DNA of 64,000 nucleotides from Fontimonas thermophila. GTDB lineage: Bacteria; Pseudomonadota; Gammaproteobacteria; Nevskiales; Nevskiaceae. The stretch's first letter is position 1; every line of letters starts with the position of its first letter. Positions 44,425-53,018 of this stretch are shown one piece after another. The DNA is taken from contig NZ_FOOC01000001.1 of assembly GCF_900113085.1 (NCBI RefSeq), forward strand, positions 124,001-188,000, in the 5' to 3' direction. The notes beneath the pieces were generated by a model. It was given only the letters and a program-made list of their open reading frames with translations. It ran no database searches and was not told where the DNA came from. The position numbers and the translations under genes are program-made.

Positions 44425-45300
44425 ATGCGCCAGGGTTTGATCGCTGCTGCCTGCGCTTACCTGATCTGGGGCCTGTTCCCGATTTACTGGAAACAACTCG
44501 CGATGGTGCCGGCGACGCAGGTCATGGCGCACCGCATCGTCTGGTGCCTGCTGTTCGTCGCCGCCTGGCTGATCCTGCGCGAAGGCCTCGGCTGGCTGCG
44601 CCGCCTGCCCGCCAGACTGCTGGCCATGCTCGCCGGCAGTGCGGTGCTGATCGCGGTCAACTGGTGGCTGTACATCTGGGCGGTCAACGCCGGTCACATC
44701 GTCGAGACCAGTCTCGGCTATTTCATCAACCCGCTGGTCAGCGTGCTGCTCGGCGTGCTGGTGCTGCGCGAACGGCTCCATCCGATGCAGTGGCTGGCGG
44801 TGGGCATCGCCGCGCTGGGCGTGCTCTGGCTTACCTGGCAGGCAGGGCGGATGCCGTGGATCGCGCTGTGCCTGGCGTTCTCCTTTGGCGGCTACGGTCT
44901 GATCCGCAAGCTCGCGGTGGTGCCTTCGGTCCAGGGGCTGGCGGTGGAGAGCGGGTTACTGTTCCTGCCGGCGCTCGCATTCCTGGCGTGGAGCGAACAG
45001 CGCGGCAGCGGCGTTTTCGGTCACGCCGGCGGTCGCGTCGATCTGCTGCTGGCGATGAGCGGTCTGGTCACCGCGCTGCCGCTGGTGCTGTTTGCGATCG
45101 GCGCGCGCCGGATCCCGCTGTCGACGATCGGCATCCTGCAGTATCTGGCGCCGAGCCTGCAGCTCATCTGCGGCGTGCTGCTCTACGGCGAGCCGTTCAC
45201 ACGCGTGCAGGCGGTCGGCTTCGCCTGCATCTGGATGGCCCTCGTGCTCTACGCCGCCGATAGCCTGTGGCGCACACGCCGCTCGGCCGCGCGCGTGTAA
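44425..45300 (+). CDS. rarD: EamA-family transporter RarD
   Basis: The 291-residue protein with ten predicted helices has RarD features: GLIAAACAYLIWGLFPIYWKQL at the N terminus, MAHRIVWCLLF, VNWWLYIWAVN and GYFINPLVSVLLG, and a final ICGVLLYGEPF. RarD proteins are inner-membrane drug/metabolite transporters; E. coli RarD was named for chloramphenicol sensitivity, but the physiological substrate is unclear. TACACT (44389-44394) could be the -10. It is convergent with waaA. Confidence 0.93.
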   Translation: MRQGLIAAACAYLIWGLFPIYWKQLAMVPATQVMAHRIVWCLLFVAAWLILREGLGWLRRLPARLLAMLAGSAVLIAVNWWLYIWAVNAGHIVETSLGYFINPLVSVLLGVLVLRERLHPMQWLAVGIAALGVLWLTWQAGRMPWIALCLAFSFGGYGLIRKLAVVPSVQGLAVESGLLFLPALAFLAWSEQRGSGVFGHAGGRVDLLLAMSGLVTALPLVLFAIGARRIPLSTIGILQYLAPSLQLICGVLLYGEPFTRVQAVGFACIWMALVLYAADSLWRTRRSAARV

Positions 45301-45329
45301 AGCGCCTTGCCGGCGTCCGCCGGTGGCGT

Positions 45330-46613
45330 TCAGTCCGCAACCGGCCTCTCCGGCAAGGCATCGATCAGGGCGAGCAGGCGCTCGCGCGCACCGCGGTTGG
45401 CGGCGACGGCGGCATACCCCGCATCGCCCATGCGCTGGCAGCGCTTTGCGTCGCCGAGTAGGGCAATGAGGGTATCGGCGAGCGTGTGTGCCTCTACCTC
45501 GAGCGCGGCACCGGCATCCAGCAATAGCGTGCGCGCCTCGGCGAAATTGTGCATGTGCGGTCCGAACAGCACCGGCTTGCCGAGCATCGCCGGTTCGAGC
45601 ACGTTGTGACCGCCGACCGGAACCAGCGAACCGCCGACGAAAGCGACATCGGCGGCCGCGTAATACATGAACATCTCGCCCATGCTGTCGCCGAGCAGCA
45701 CGGCGGTCGATGGCGCCACCGGCGCATGCGCCGGCAGCGCGCTGCGGCGCACGGCGGTAAACCCGGCTCGTTCGACCAGGCTAGCGACCGTGTCGAAGCG
45801 CTGCGGATGGCGCGGCACCAGAATCAGCAGCGCCTGCGGCAGTGCCTGCCGCAACAGGCGGTGCGCGGCGAGGGCACGCTCTTCCTCGCCCTCGTGCGTA
45901 CTCGCGGCGATCCACACCGGCCGTCGTGAACCCAGGGCCTGGCGCAGCGCATGGCCCGATGCACGTTGCGCTGGCGGCACCATCTGGTCGAATTTGAGAT
46001 TGCCGATCACGCTGACACGCGAAGGCGGCGCCCCGAGCGCGCGAAAGCGCGCCGCATCGGCTTCGCTCTGCGCCGCGATGTGCGTGCAATCGGCCAGGGT
46101 CGCGGCGGCCAAGCCGCGGACGCGGGCGTAGCCCCTGAACGAACGGACCGACAGCCGGGCATTGGCGATGACCAGCGGAATCCCGCGCCGGCGCAAGGCG
46201 CGGAACAGATTGGGCCACAGCTCGGTTTCCATGACGACGACGCAGCGCGGACGCATGCGGGATACGAAACGGTCGACCGCCTGCGGCAAATCGTAAGGGG
46301 CATAGACGTGCAAAACGGCCGCACCCAGCGCCTCGCGCACGCGTGCCGAGCCGGTTGGCGTCGTCGTCGTCACCAGCACGCGCTGCGACCCGTGGCGTTC
46401 GACCAGTGCACGCACGAGCGGCAATGCCGCCAGCGCCTCGCCGACCGAAACGGCGTGGACCCAGACCGCGACCGGCTGCGCCGGCGTCGGCACGAAACCG
46501 AAACGCTCGCCGATGCGGCGGCGGTAGTCGGCAAGCCGGCGCGAGCGCCAGAGCAGGCGCAGCAGCACGAAGGGCGTGAGTAGATACAGCAGGAACGTAT
46601 AGACGAGGCGCAT
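45330..46613 (-). CDS. waaA: 3-deoxy-D-manno-octulosonic acid transferase WaaA (KdtA)
   Basis: WaaA adds Kdo to lipid IV-A at the inner membrane. The 427-residue protein has an N-terminal membrane helix (LVYTFLLYLLTPFVLLRLL), the Kdo transferase motif VWVHAVSVGEALAALPLV with its catalytic Glu, VVMETELWPNL, and the C-terminal GT30 block GGSLVPVGGHNVLEPAMLGKP. ATG 46613 gives the conserved MRLVYTF start. It is divergent from lpxL, which uses its product, across a 132-nt gap. Confidence 0.96.
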   Translation of the reverse strand: MRLVYTFLLYLLTPFVLLRLLWRSRRLADYRRRIGERFGFVPTPAQPVAVWVHAVSVGEALAALPLVRALVERHGSQRVLVTTTTPTGSARVREALGAAVLHVYAPYDLPQAVDRFVSRMRPRCVVVMETELWPNLFRALRRRGIPLVIANARLSVRSFRGYARVRGLAAATLADCTHIAAQSEADAARFRALGAPPSRVSVIGNLKFDQMVPPAQRASGHALRQALGSRRPVWIAASTHEGEEERALAAHRLLRQALPQALLILVPRHPQRFDTVASLVERAGFTAVRRSALPAHAPVAPSTAVLLGDSMGEMFMYYAAADVAFVGGSLVPVGGHNVLEPAMLGKPVLFGPHMHNFAEARTLLLDAGAALEVEAHTLADTLIALLGDAKRCQRMGDAGYAAVAANRGARERLLALIDALPERPVAD

Positions 46614-46733
46614 CGGCGAGCCTGGGAAATCTCCGCTGCATTCCAGCATGTCCCGCAGCGCGGCTCAAAATCGCGTGCACTCGGCGCGCGCCCTGCACCT
46701 GCGTGAATCGATCGGGAACCCGCAGCGCGTCGC

Positions 46734-46739
46734 TACAAT
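46734..46739 (+). promoter_or_regulatory. Candidate -10 (TACAAT) directly before lpxL
   Basis: TACAAT ends 6 nt before the lpxL ATG, so transcription would begin at or beside the start codon and the mRNA would be nearly leaderless. The -35 region is weak. No ribosome-binding site precedes the ATG, which fits a leaderless start. Confidence 0.45.
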
Positions 46740-46745
46740 CGATGC

Positions 46746-47678
46746 ATGGCCGTACCCGTATTCCAAGTCCGCCTGCTGCACCCCCGTCTCTGGCCGACCT
46801 GGGTCGGCATCGGACTCGTCTGGCTGCTGAGCTGGCTGCCGATCCCGGTGCAGATGATGCTCGGCGCCGGGCTCGGCCGCGTAGCCGGGCGGCTCCTGCG
46901 CCGGCGCCGCGCCGTCGTGCGCGCCAACCTCGCCATCGCCTATCCGCAGCTTGGCGAGCACGACCGCGAACGTCTCGTCGACGCCCATTTCGCCGAACTC
47001 GGCCGCGGCATCTTCGAAACCGCCCTGGCCTGGTTCGCGCCGGACTGGCGGCTGCGCCGGCGCGGCGAGGTGGTCGGGCTCGAGCACCTGCGCGCGGCAA
47101 TGGCCGATGGCTCCGGCGTGCTGCTGCTCACCGGGCATTTCACGACGCTGGAGATCGGCGCGCGTTTCCTGTGCCTGGCCGGCGTCAAGTTCCACGCGAT
47201 GTACCGCCCCTACAACAATGCGGTCATGGATCATCTGATGCATCACTGGCGTGAGGGCCGTTCCGGGCTGCCCGCGCTGCCGCGCGACGAGCTGCGCCCC
47301 TTGGTGCGCGCGCTGCGCAGCGGGCATGCCATCTGGTATGCCCCGGATCAGACGCTGGACGCGCGCTTGAGCGTGTACGCCCCGTTCTTCGGCATGCCGG
47401 TGCGCACGATCACGGCCACCGCACGCCTGGCCGCACTCGGCCGCGCACGGGTCGTGCCGTATTTCCCGCAGCGCATCGGCGCACGCTACCGCATCACCAT
47501 CCTGCCGCCGCTCGCCGATTTTCCGAGTGCCGACGAATGCGCCGATGCGGCGCGCATCAACCGCATCATCGAGGAGGCCATCGCGCCGGTGCCGACGCAG
47601 TATTTCTGGGTGCACAAGCGCTTCAAGGGCGTGCCGCCGGGCACGCCGCCCGTTTACGGCGGGAGTCCTCCGCGCTGA
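46746..47678 (+). CDS. lpxL: Lipid A biosynthesis lauroyl/acyl transferase LpxL
   Basis: LpxL-type enzymes add a secondary acyl chain to Kdo2-lipid IV-A. The 310-residue protein has an N-terminal anchor (WVGIGLVWLLSWLPIPVQMML), the catalytic HFTTLEIG (His and Glu of the HX4E motif, about residues 134-139) and the PDQTLDARLSVYAPFFG acceptor motif. Whether it is LpxL, LpxP or LpxM cannot be settled by sight, but the order waaA/lpxL favours LpxL. The ATG lacks a ribosome-binding site (see the -10 entry). Confidence 0.93.
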   Translation: MAVPVFQVRLLHPRLWPTWVGIGLVWLLSWLPIPVQMMLGAGLGRVAGRLLRRRRAVVRANLAIAYPQLGEHDRERLVDAHFAELGRGIFETALAWFAPDWRLRRRGEVVGLEHLRAAMADGSGVLLLTGHFTTLEIGARFLCLAGVKFHAMYRPYNNAVMDHLMHHWREGRSGLPALPRDELRPLVRALRSGHAIWYAPDQTLDARLSVYAPFFGMPVRTITATARLAALGRARVVPYFPQRIGARYRITILPPLADFPSADECADAARINRIIEEAIAPVPTQYFWVHKRFKGVPPGTPPVYGGSPPR

Positions 47679-47745
47679 GAGGACGGCGCGGCGTCCGGCG
47701 CCCCGCCTACGGTATAGTTGCCGCTAGGATCATCGGGGGTTTCGT

Positions 47746-48729
47746 ATGTCCGTGTTCTGCCGCATCGCCGCCATCGCCGCGGCGCTCATTCTCTCGCCCG
47801 TCGCCTTCGCATCGAGCGTCTCCGCCCAGGCCCAGACCCTGATCGAGCAGGGGCGCGCGGACGAAGCCTTGAGGCTGCTCGACGAGCATTTGAAGAACAA
47901 TCCGCAGGATGCGGAAGCGCGCTTCGCCAAGGGGCTTGCGCTGGTGCGGCTGGAACGCAACAAGGATGCGATCCGCGTCTTTGCCGACCTCACCCGCGAC
48001 TACCCGCAGCTCCCCGAGCCATACAACAACCTGGCCGTGCTCTACGCCGCACAAGGCGATTACGAAAAAGCGCGCGACGCCCTTGAAGCGGCTTTGGCCA
48101 CGCATCCCAGCTATGCGACCGCACATGAGAATCTCGGCGACATCTATGCCGCCCTCGCCGGCGCTGCCTACAACCGGGCGCTGATGCTCGACGAGTCGAA
48201 CCAGGTCGTACGCCGCAAGCTGGCCCTGATCAACCAGCTCGATGCCAGCGCGCCGGCCGAGCCGCCGCCGGCAGCAACAGCGACGGCAGCAAGCACGTCG
48301 ACGCCGGCCGCGCCGGCCGCTGCGCCGGTCGCAAGCGCGGGCCCGGTGCCGCAGGTCGCCGAACCCGCCGAACCGACTCTCGACGCCGACACCCGCGCGG
48401 CGCTGCAGCGCGCCCTCGACGCCTGGGCGCAAGCCTGGTCGCAGCAGGATCTCGATGCCTATTTCGCTGCCTATTCCGAGCAGTTCGTCCCGGAAGGCGG
48501 CCTGTCGCGCAGCACCTGGCAGGCGCAGCGGCGCGAACGCATCTCCCAGCCCAAGCAAATCCGGGTGACCGTCACCGATCCGCAGTTCAAGGCTACCGGC
48601 CCGGGGCGCGCGAGCGTGGTGTTCCGCCAGTCCTACGCTTCCGACACGTTCTCCGATACCGTCACCAAAACCCTCGACTTCGAGCGCACTGCCGATGGCT
48701 GGAAGATCGTGCGCGAATACACCCGCTGA
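47746..48729 (+). CDS. TPR protein with C-terminal NTF2-like (Csd6-type) domain
   Basis: The 327-residue exported protein has a signal peptide (1 to about 27), three or four TPR repeats (about 28-150; for example AEARFAKGLALVRLERNKDA and PYNNLAVLYAAQGDYEKARD), a low-complexity Ala/Pro linker (about 167-210), and a C-terminal NTF2-like domain (about 215-327, starting ALDAWAQAWSQQDLDAYFAAY, ending DGWKIVREYTR). The same C-terminal domain is found in the next gene. TATAGT (47713-47718) may be the -10. The role is unknown; context suggests a peptidoglycan-related scaffold. Confidence 0.88.
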   Translation: MSVFCRIAAIAAALILSPVAFASSVSAQAQTLIEQGRADEALRLLDEHLKNNPQDAEARFAKGLALVRLERNKDAIRVFADLTRDYPQLPEPYNNLAVLYAAQGDYEKARDALEAALATHPSYATAHENLGDIYAALAGAAYNRALMLDESNQVVRRKLALINQLDASAPAEPPPAATATAASTSTPAAPAAAPVASAGPVPQVAEPAEPTLDADTRAALQRALDAWAQAWSQQDLDAYFAAYSEQFVPEGGLSRSTWQAQRRERISQPKQIRVTVTDPQFKATGPGRASVVFRQSYASDTFSDTVTKTLDFERTADGWKIVREYTR

Positions 48730-48750
48730 CGCTTGCCTGCTGCGATTCCC

Positions 48751-49927
48751 ATGAGCTGTCGTGCACGGATGCGCATCTTGCCCTGCGTGCTCGCCGCCTT
48801 GTTCAGCGCTGGCGCTCTTTCGGAACCCGGGCCCGAGCAGCAGTTCACCGCGGCGATCGAACAATTGCGTGCCGGCCGCTCCAACGATGCGCTGTCGACG
48901 CTGGAGGCGCTGACCCGGCGCGAGCCCCATTTCCCTCGCCCAGCTGTTCTACGGCGAGCTCCTCGCCGCGCTGTCCGGAAAAGGGGCCAAGCTGACGGCA
49001 GCCAGCCTGTCCACCGATCCGCGCCTGCGCGAACTCGCCGAGGAGGCACGCCTGCGCCTGGCGAGCGAGCGCGCCATCCCGGCGCCGGGTACGGTGCCGA
49101 ACGCGCTGCTGCACCTGTCCGCCGACATCCCACACGCGGTCGTGGTCGATCTGCAGCGCGCGCGCCTGTACGTCCTCCAGAACCAGGGCGGAAGGCTCGC
49201 CCTCGAACGCCACCATTACGCGGCGATGGGCCGCAACGGCGCGCGTAAACAGTCCGCCGGCGATCTGCGCACGCCGGTGGGCCTCTACCACATCACCCAC
49301 TGGATCGACGATGCCGCCTTGCCCGAGCTCTATGGCGCCGGCGCGCTACCGCTCGACTATCCCAACGTCTGGGACCGCTTGCAGCAACGCACCGGCTCGG
49401 GCATCTGGCTGCACGGCGTGCCGCGCGACACGTACAGCCGCCCGCCGCGCTCCAGCGAGGGCTGCGTGACCATGGCCAATGCCGACCTCGAGGCGCTGCG
49501 CCAGTACGTGCGCTTCGGCCAAACCCCGGTCGTGCTCAGCGACGAACTGGAATGGGTGCCGGACGCGGCGATCGCGCCACTGCGCGAGAGCCTGCTGCGC
49601 CGCATCGAGGACTGGCGGCAGAAATGGTCGAATCGCGACACCGAGGCATATCTGGCCTACTACGCCGACGACTTCGGCACCGACGGCATGGATCGCAAGG
49701 CTTTCGCCGCGCACAAACGCCGCGTCAATGCGAGCAAAAAGTTCATCGACGTGCAGCTGCGCGACCTCAGCCTGTTCCGGTATCCCGGCGTCGAGGACGG
49801 CCTGGTCCTCGCCGAGTTCACGATGGACTACCGTTCCGACAACTTCAGCGTGACCACGCGCAAGCAGCAGTACTGGCGCCGGCAGGCCGACGGCTCGTGG
49901 AAGATCGTGCGCGAGGAAAACCGCTGA
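48751..49927 (+). pseudogene. L,D-transpeptidase (YkuD) with NTF2-like domain, interrupted by a frameshift
   Basis: Two frames are needed to read the whole protein. Frame 1 from ATG 48751 gives a signal peptide and helical start to RREPHF at about 48933. Frame 2 then continues as LAQLFYGELLAALSG to 49927. Loss of two nt in the TTCCCTCGCC tract (48931-48940) would explain it, since TTCCGCCTCGCC restores HFRLAQLFYG. The YkuD domain keeps the catalytic motif (HGVP...SSEGCVTM, near 49410-49475), and the last 110 residues are an NTF2-like domain like that of the previous gene, as in Csd6 of Helicobacter. A downstream ATG at 49094 could still express a 277-residue protein without export signal. A sequencing error is equally possible. 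Confidence 0.82.
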
Positions 49928-49964
49928 TCGCACCGGCCGGCATATGCCGCCGATCGCAAGACCG

Positions 49965-50912
49965 CTATGGCGATGCGCCGGTCTGCCCGTTCCAGGGGTG
50001 ATCGCCGAGGCGGAAATACAAAGGCGCCTCGGCCGGCAGATTTTTCTCCAGCCAGGTCAGCATGTCGGCCCAGATGCGTTGCTGCTGCGGCAGGCTCGGC
50101 ATGATGCCGGCGTGCGGCAGCTCCAGCGTGATCACCGGCAAGCCGATGTTGATTCCGGCGAAATTGCCGAGCGAACCCGGATAGGTGCCGAGCTGGTGCA
50201 GGTGCAGATAACCAAAGCGCTGCGGCGGCTCGCGCGGCCCGTCGAAATCGAGCACGCCGTAGGGCGCATGCACGGACACGATCGCATCGGGCCGAAACGT
50301 CTCCAGCTCTTGGACCAGCCAGCGCGTCTCCGGCTCGGACAGCGCGGCCGGCCCCGGATAGCGGCGCGGATCGCGCCCCGTGCGCTTCTCCCAGTAGGCC
50401 ATCGCCTCGGCCTGCCAGTCGCGGGTTGGAAAATTGCGGTTGAGATCGACCCCGCGCGCATTGGTGCGCGTCGGCGGGTCGCGCAACAATCCGTCCGGAT
50501 TGGCGCAGGGCAAGACGCGCCAGTGGAAGGGCTGGTAGCGTGCCTCGGCAAGGTGTTGCATCCATTGGAACACGATGCTCACCGACGACAGCTCGTCGCC
50601 GTGAATACCGCCGATCAAGAGCACGCGCTGCGGCGGCGCGCGGCGCGAGGTCGGCGGATAATCGCGATAGAGCAGCGGCATGCCGTGCACGCTGGCGCCC
50701 TCGGCCGCCTGAAGACCGGCGGCGAGACAGCGCTCGACCCCGACGCTCTGCAAGCGGCTGCCGATCAGCGCGCAGGCGCGCTCGACCGTGGTCAGCGGCA
50801 ACGCCGGCGCCGCAGCGGCAGCGATGCCCGCGACCAGACCCGAGGCCAGAACAAAAAGCCCGGCGAGATGCCGGGCCCGGGCCGATCCTGCCCCCCGATC
50901 AACGACCGGCAC
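49965..50912 (-). CDS. M14 zinc carboxypeptidase, MpaA-like (murein peptide amidase)
   Basis: The 315-residue protein has a hydrophobic signal (about 15-35) and an M14 domain. Zinc motif GGIHGDELSS supplies His and Glu, RGVDLNRNFP binds substrate, VSVHAPYGVLDFDG gives the third zinc His, and ITLELPHAG the catalytic Glu. This pattern is that of MpaA, which cleaves the gamma-D-glutamyl-diaminopimelate bond of murein peptides, here apparently exported. It overlaps the end of dsbA by 14 nt on the same strand. Neighbouring L,D-transpeptidase supports a wall role. Confidence 0.87.
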   Translation of the reverse strand: MPVVDRGAGSARARHLAGLFVLASGLVAGIAAAAAPALPLTTVERACALIGSRLQSVGVERCLAAGLQAAEGASVHGMPLLYRDYPPTSRRAPPQRVLLIGGIHGDELSSVSIVFQWMQHLAEARYQPFHWRVLPCANPDGLLRDPPTRTNARGVDLNRNFPTRDWQAEAMAYWEKRTGRDPRRYPGPAALSEPETRWLVQELETFRPDAIVSVHAPYGVLDFDGPREPPQRFGYLHLHQLGTYPGSLGNFAGINIGLPVITLELPHAGIMPSLPQQQRIWADMLTWLEKNLPAEAPLYFRLGDHPWNGQTGASP

Positions 50913-51555
50913 GTTCCTTGCGCACCTTGTCGATGAGGAAATCGAGCACGCGCGTGGCTTCCGTGAAGCCGTGGGCCATCGCCGGGCTGGTGACGTAGGT
51001 GCCGCCGACGACCAGCGTCGGCACGCTGGTGATCCCGTAGCTCATCGCCAGCTGTTCGGCCTTGCGTACGCGCGCATCCACGGCAAAACCATTGAACGTT
51101 GCGCTGAACACATCGGGCAGCACACCGGTCGTGCGGTTGAACAGCGCCTGGATCTGCGCCTCGCCGTTGAGCGGTTGATGCTGTTTGTGGAGGGTGTCGA
51201 ACAAGGCCGGATGCATCGCATCGAGGGCGTTCAAGATCTCGGCGGTATAGAACGCCTTGGCGTGCAGCCGGCCCTCCGGCCGGCCGAGCGTGGTCGGCAC
51301 GCGCACGAAATCGACGTCGCCCGGCCGGGTCTTGGCCCAGGCCTCGATGGCCGGATCGAAGGCATAGCAGTGCGGACAACCGTACCAGAAGAACTCGTTG
51401 ACCTCGATGCGCTTGGGATCGGCCGGCGCCTGCACTTCGCGGACCCGTTTGTAGTCCTTGCCTTCCGTGAACGTGCCCTGGGAATCCCCCGCCGAGCAGG
51501 CGAAGGCCAGCAACGAGAACGCCGTGGCGAACAGACCGCGAAGCACGCAACGCAT
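50899..51555 (-). CDS. dsbA: Thiol:disulfide interchange protein DsbA
   Basis: DsbA oxidises cysteine pairs in periplasmic proteins. The 218-residue protein has an N-terminal signal, the active site C60-P-H-C63 in FFWYGCPHC, and the cis-Pro loop GITSVPTLVV. The signal contains FAC at residue 20, which is a poor lipobox, so lipidation is uncertain. It follows cytochrome c4 by 9 nt, the common order in Pseudomonas-like genomes. Confidence 0.96.
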   Translation of the reverse strand: MRCVLRGLFATAFSLLAFACSAGDSQGTFTEGKDYKRVREVQAPADPKRIEVNEFFWYGCPHCYAFDPAIEAWAKTRPGDVDFVRVPTTLGRPEGRLHAKAFYTAEILNALDAMHPALFDTLHKQHQPLNGEAQIQALFNRTTGVLPDVFSATFNGFAVDARVRKAEQLAMSYGITSVPTLVVGGTYVTSPAMAHGFTEATRVLDFLIDKVRKERAGR

Positions 51556-51564
51556 GTCGATTCC

Positions 51565-52206
51565 TTATTGCAAGCCGTTGATGTACGAGGCGAGCGCCTC
51601 GATCTCCGCATCGGAGAGCTTGGCTGCGACCGCGGCCATGATGCCCGGGTTCCCCTCGAGTGCGCCCTGTGCGGCCAGATCGCGGTACTCGCGCAGCATC
51701 TTGGCGGCGTAGGTTGCGTGCTGGCCACCCAGCCGCGGATAGCCCGATGCCGCCACGCCGGCGCCGTCCGGCAGGTGGCAGGCGGCGCAGGCAGGCAGGC
51801 CGCGCGCGGCGTCACCGGCGCGATACAGCTTCTGCGCGACCGGCACGGCCGATGCGCTCGCCACGCCCGGCGCAAACGGCTGGGCGGCGAAATAGGCGGC
51901 CAGATCACGCATGTCCTGGTCCGACAGCGCCGCGGCCTGCGCCGCCATCAGCGGATTCTTGCGCTCGCCTGCCTTGAAGCGCTTGAGCTGCTCGTAGAGA
52001 TAGCGCGACCCCTGGCCGGCGAGCTTGGGCCATTCCGGATTGCTGCTGCTGCCGGCCGGGCCGTGGCAGGCGACACAGGTCGCGGCCTTGGCGGCGCCGG
52101 CTTCGGCACTGCCCTGGGTGAAGGGATCGCGGCCGCTTTCGGCCCAGGCTGCGAACGGCAAGGTGGCCGGGGCACACACGACCACAGCCAGCAAAAGGCG
52201 CTTCAT
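51565..52206 (-). CDS. Di-haem cytochrome c4
   Basis: The 213-residue protein has a signal peptide (1-22, AAWA-E) and two c-type haem sites, CVACH (44-48) and CAACH (about 138-142), in two homologous halves each with a distal Met region (NPLMAAQAA, NPGIMAAV). Cytochromes c4 donate electrons to terminal oxidases in the periplasm or at the membrane. It is divergent from engB and upstream of dsbA. Confidence 0.95.
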   Translation of the reverse strand: MKRLLLAVVVCAPATLPFAAWAESGRDPFTQGSAEAGAAKAATCVACHGPAGSSSNPEWPKLAGQGSRYLYEQLKRFKAGERKNPLMAAQAAALSDQDMRDLAAYFAAQPFAPGVASASAVPVAQKLYRAGDAARGLPACAACHLPDGAGVAASGYPRLGGQHATYAAKMLREYRDLAAQGALEGNPGIMAAVAAKLSDAEIEALASYINGLQ

Positions 52207-52314
52207 TTCGTATCGACTCCCAAAACTTGGCCGATGCCGGAAACGAGGAACCGGACAAATCCGGCATGGCCTGGACGAAGTTCAGCGCGCGATTCTACAT
52301 GCCCGGCAGCGGTG

Positions 52315-52345
52315 TTGGCACGCGCAAAGCCGCGGTCGCTATGCT
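52315..52345 (+). promoter_or_regulatory. Candidate promoter of engB
   Basis: TTGGCA (52315-52320) and TATGCT (52340-52345) are separated by 19 nt, slightly longer than ideal, 34 nt before the chosen engB start. Confidence 0.45.
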
Positions 52346-52379
52346 TGAGGACCCCTGTTGCCCGCAACCCGCGACCCCG

Positions 52380-53015
52380 ATGCCGCCGCCTTCAGCCAAC
52401 CCGTTCGCCGGTGCACGTTTCCTGCGCTCCTGCGCCCGGCTCGACCAGCTCCCGCGCGATCCGCTGCCCGAGATCGCGTTCGCCGGACGGTCCAATGCCG
52501 GTAAGTCCAGCGCGCTCAACGCGCTGTGCGGACAGCACGCACTGGCGCGCGTGAGCAAGACACCGGGGCGTACGCAATGGATCAATCTGTTCGAGATTCC
52601 CGGCGGCCGCTTCGCCGATCTCCCCGGCTACGGCTACGCCAAGGTGTCCCGCGAGCTGCAGCGCGACTGGAGCGATCTGATCGGCCGCTACCTGGAAACG
52701 CGATCCAATCTGCGCGGCGTCGTCCTGATCATGGACATCCGCCATCCGCTCGCTGCGTCGGATCGGCAGATGCTGGACTGGCTCCTGCACCGCGGGCTAC
52801 CCTGCCATCTGCTGCTGACCAAGGCCGACAAACTCGGCTTTGGTGCGGCCAAGAACACCCTGCTGGCCATGCGCCGGGCGCTGCCGCAACACGGCGCGGT
52901 GAGCATGCAGCTGTTTTCGGCACACACCGGATTGGGGCTCGATGAGTTAAGGTCACACATCGAGGCGTTATTGACCGCCGCACCGCCAGCGCATGGACGC
53001 ACCGAGGGGAGCTAG
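52380..53015 (+). CDS. engB: Ribosome biogenesis GTPase EngB (YihA/YsxC)
   Basis: EngB is an essential GTPase in large-subunit assembly. The 211-residue protein has G1 GRSNAGKSS (36-44), G3 DLPGYGYA, G4 TKADKLG and G5 FSAHTG. ATG 52380 gives the usual length; the in-frame ATG at 52341 falls within the predicted -10. In many Gammaproteobacteria engB lies between polA and cytochrome c4; here it keeps the divergent cytochrome c4 neighbour but not polA. The next gene starts 3 nt after its stop. Confidence 0.96.
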   Translation: MPPPSANPFAGARFLRSCARLDQLPRDPLPEIAFAGRSNAGKSSALNALCGQHALARVSKTPGRTQWINLFEIPGGRFADLPGYGYAKVSRELQRDWSDLIGRYLETRSNLRGVVLIMDIRHPLAASDRQMLDWLLHRGLPCHLLLTKADKLGFGAAKNTLLAMRRALPQHGAVSMQLFSAHTGLGLDELRSHIEALLTAAPPAHGRTEGS

Positions 53016-53018
53016 AGC

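Noticed and set aside
41522-44440. Open frame of over 900 codons on the plus strand across the SDR, cyclase and epimerase genes
   Set aside because: It is antisense to three clear genes and spans their boundaries; no domain is recognisable.
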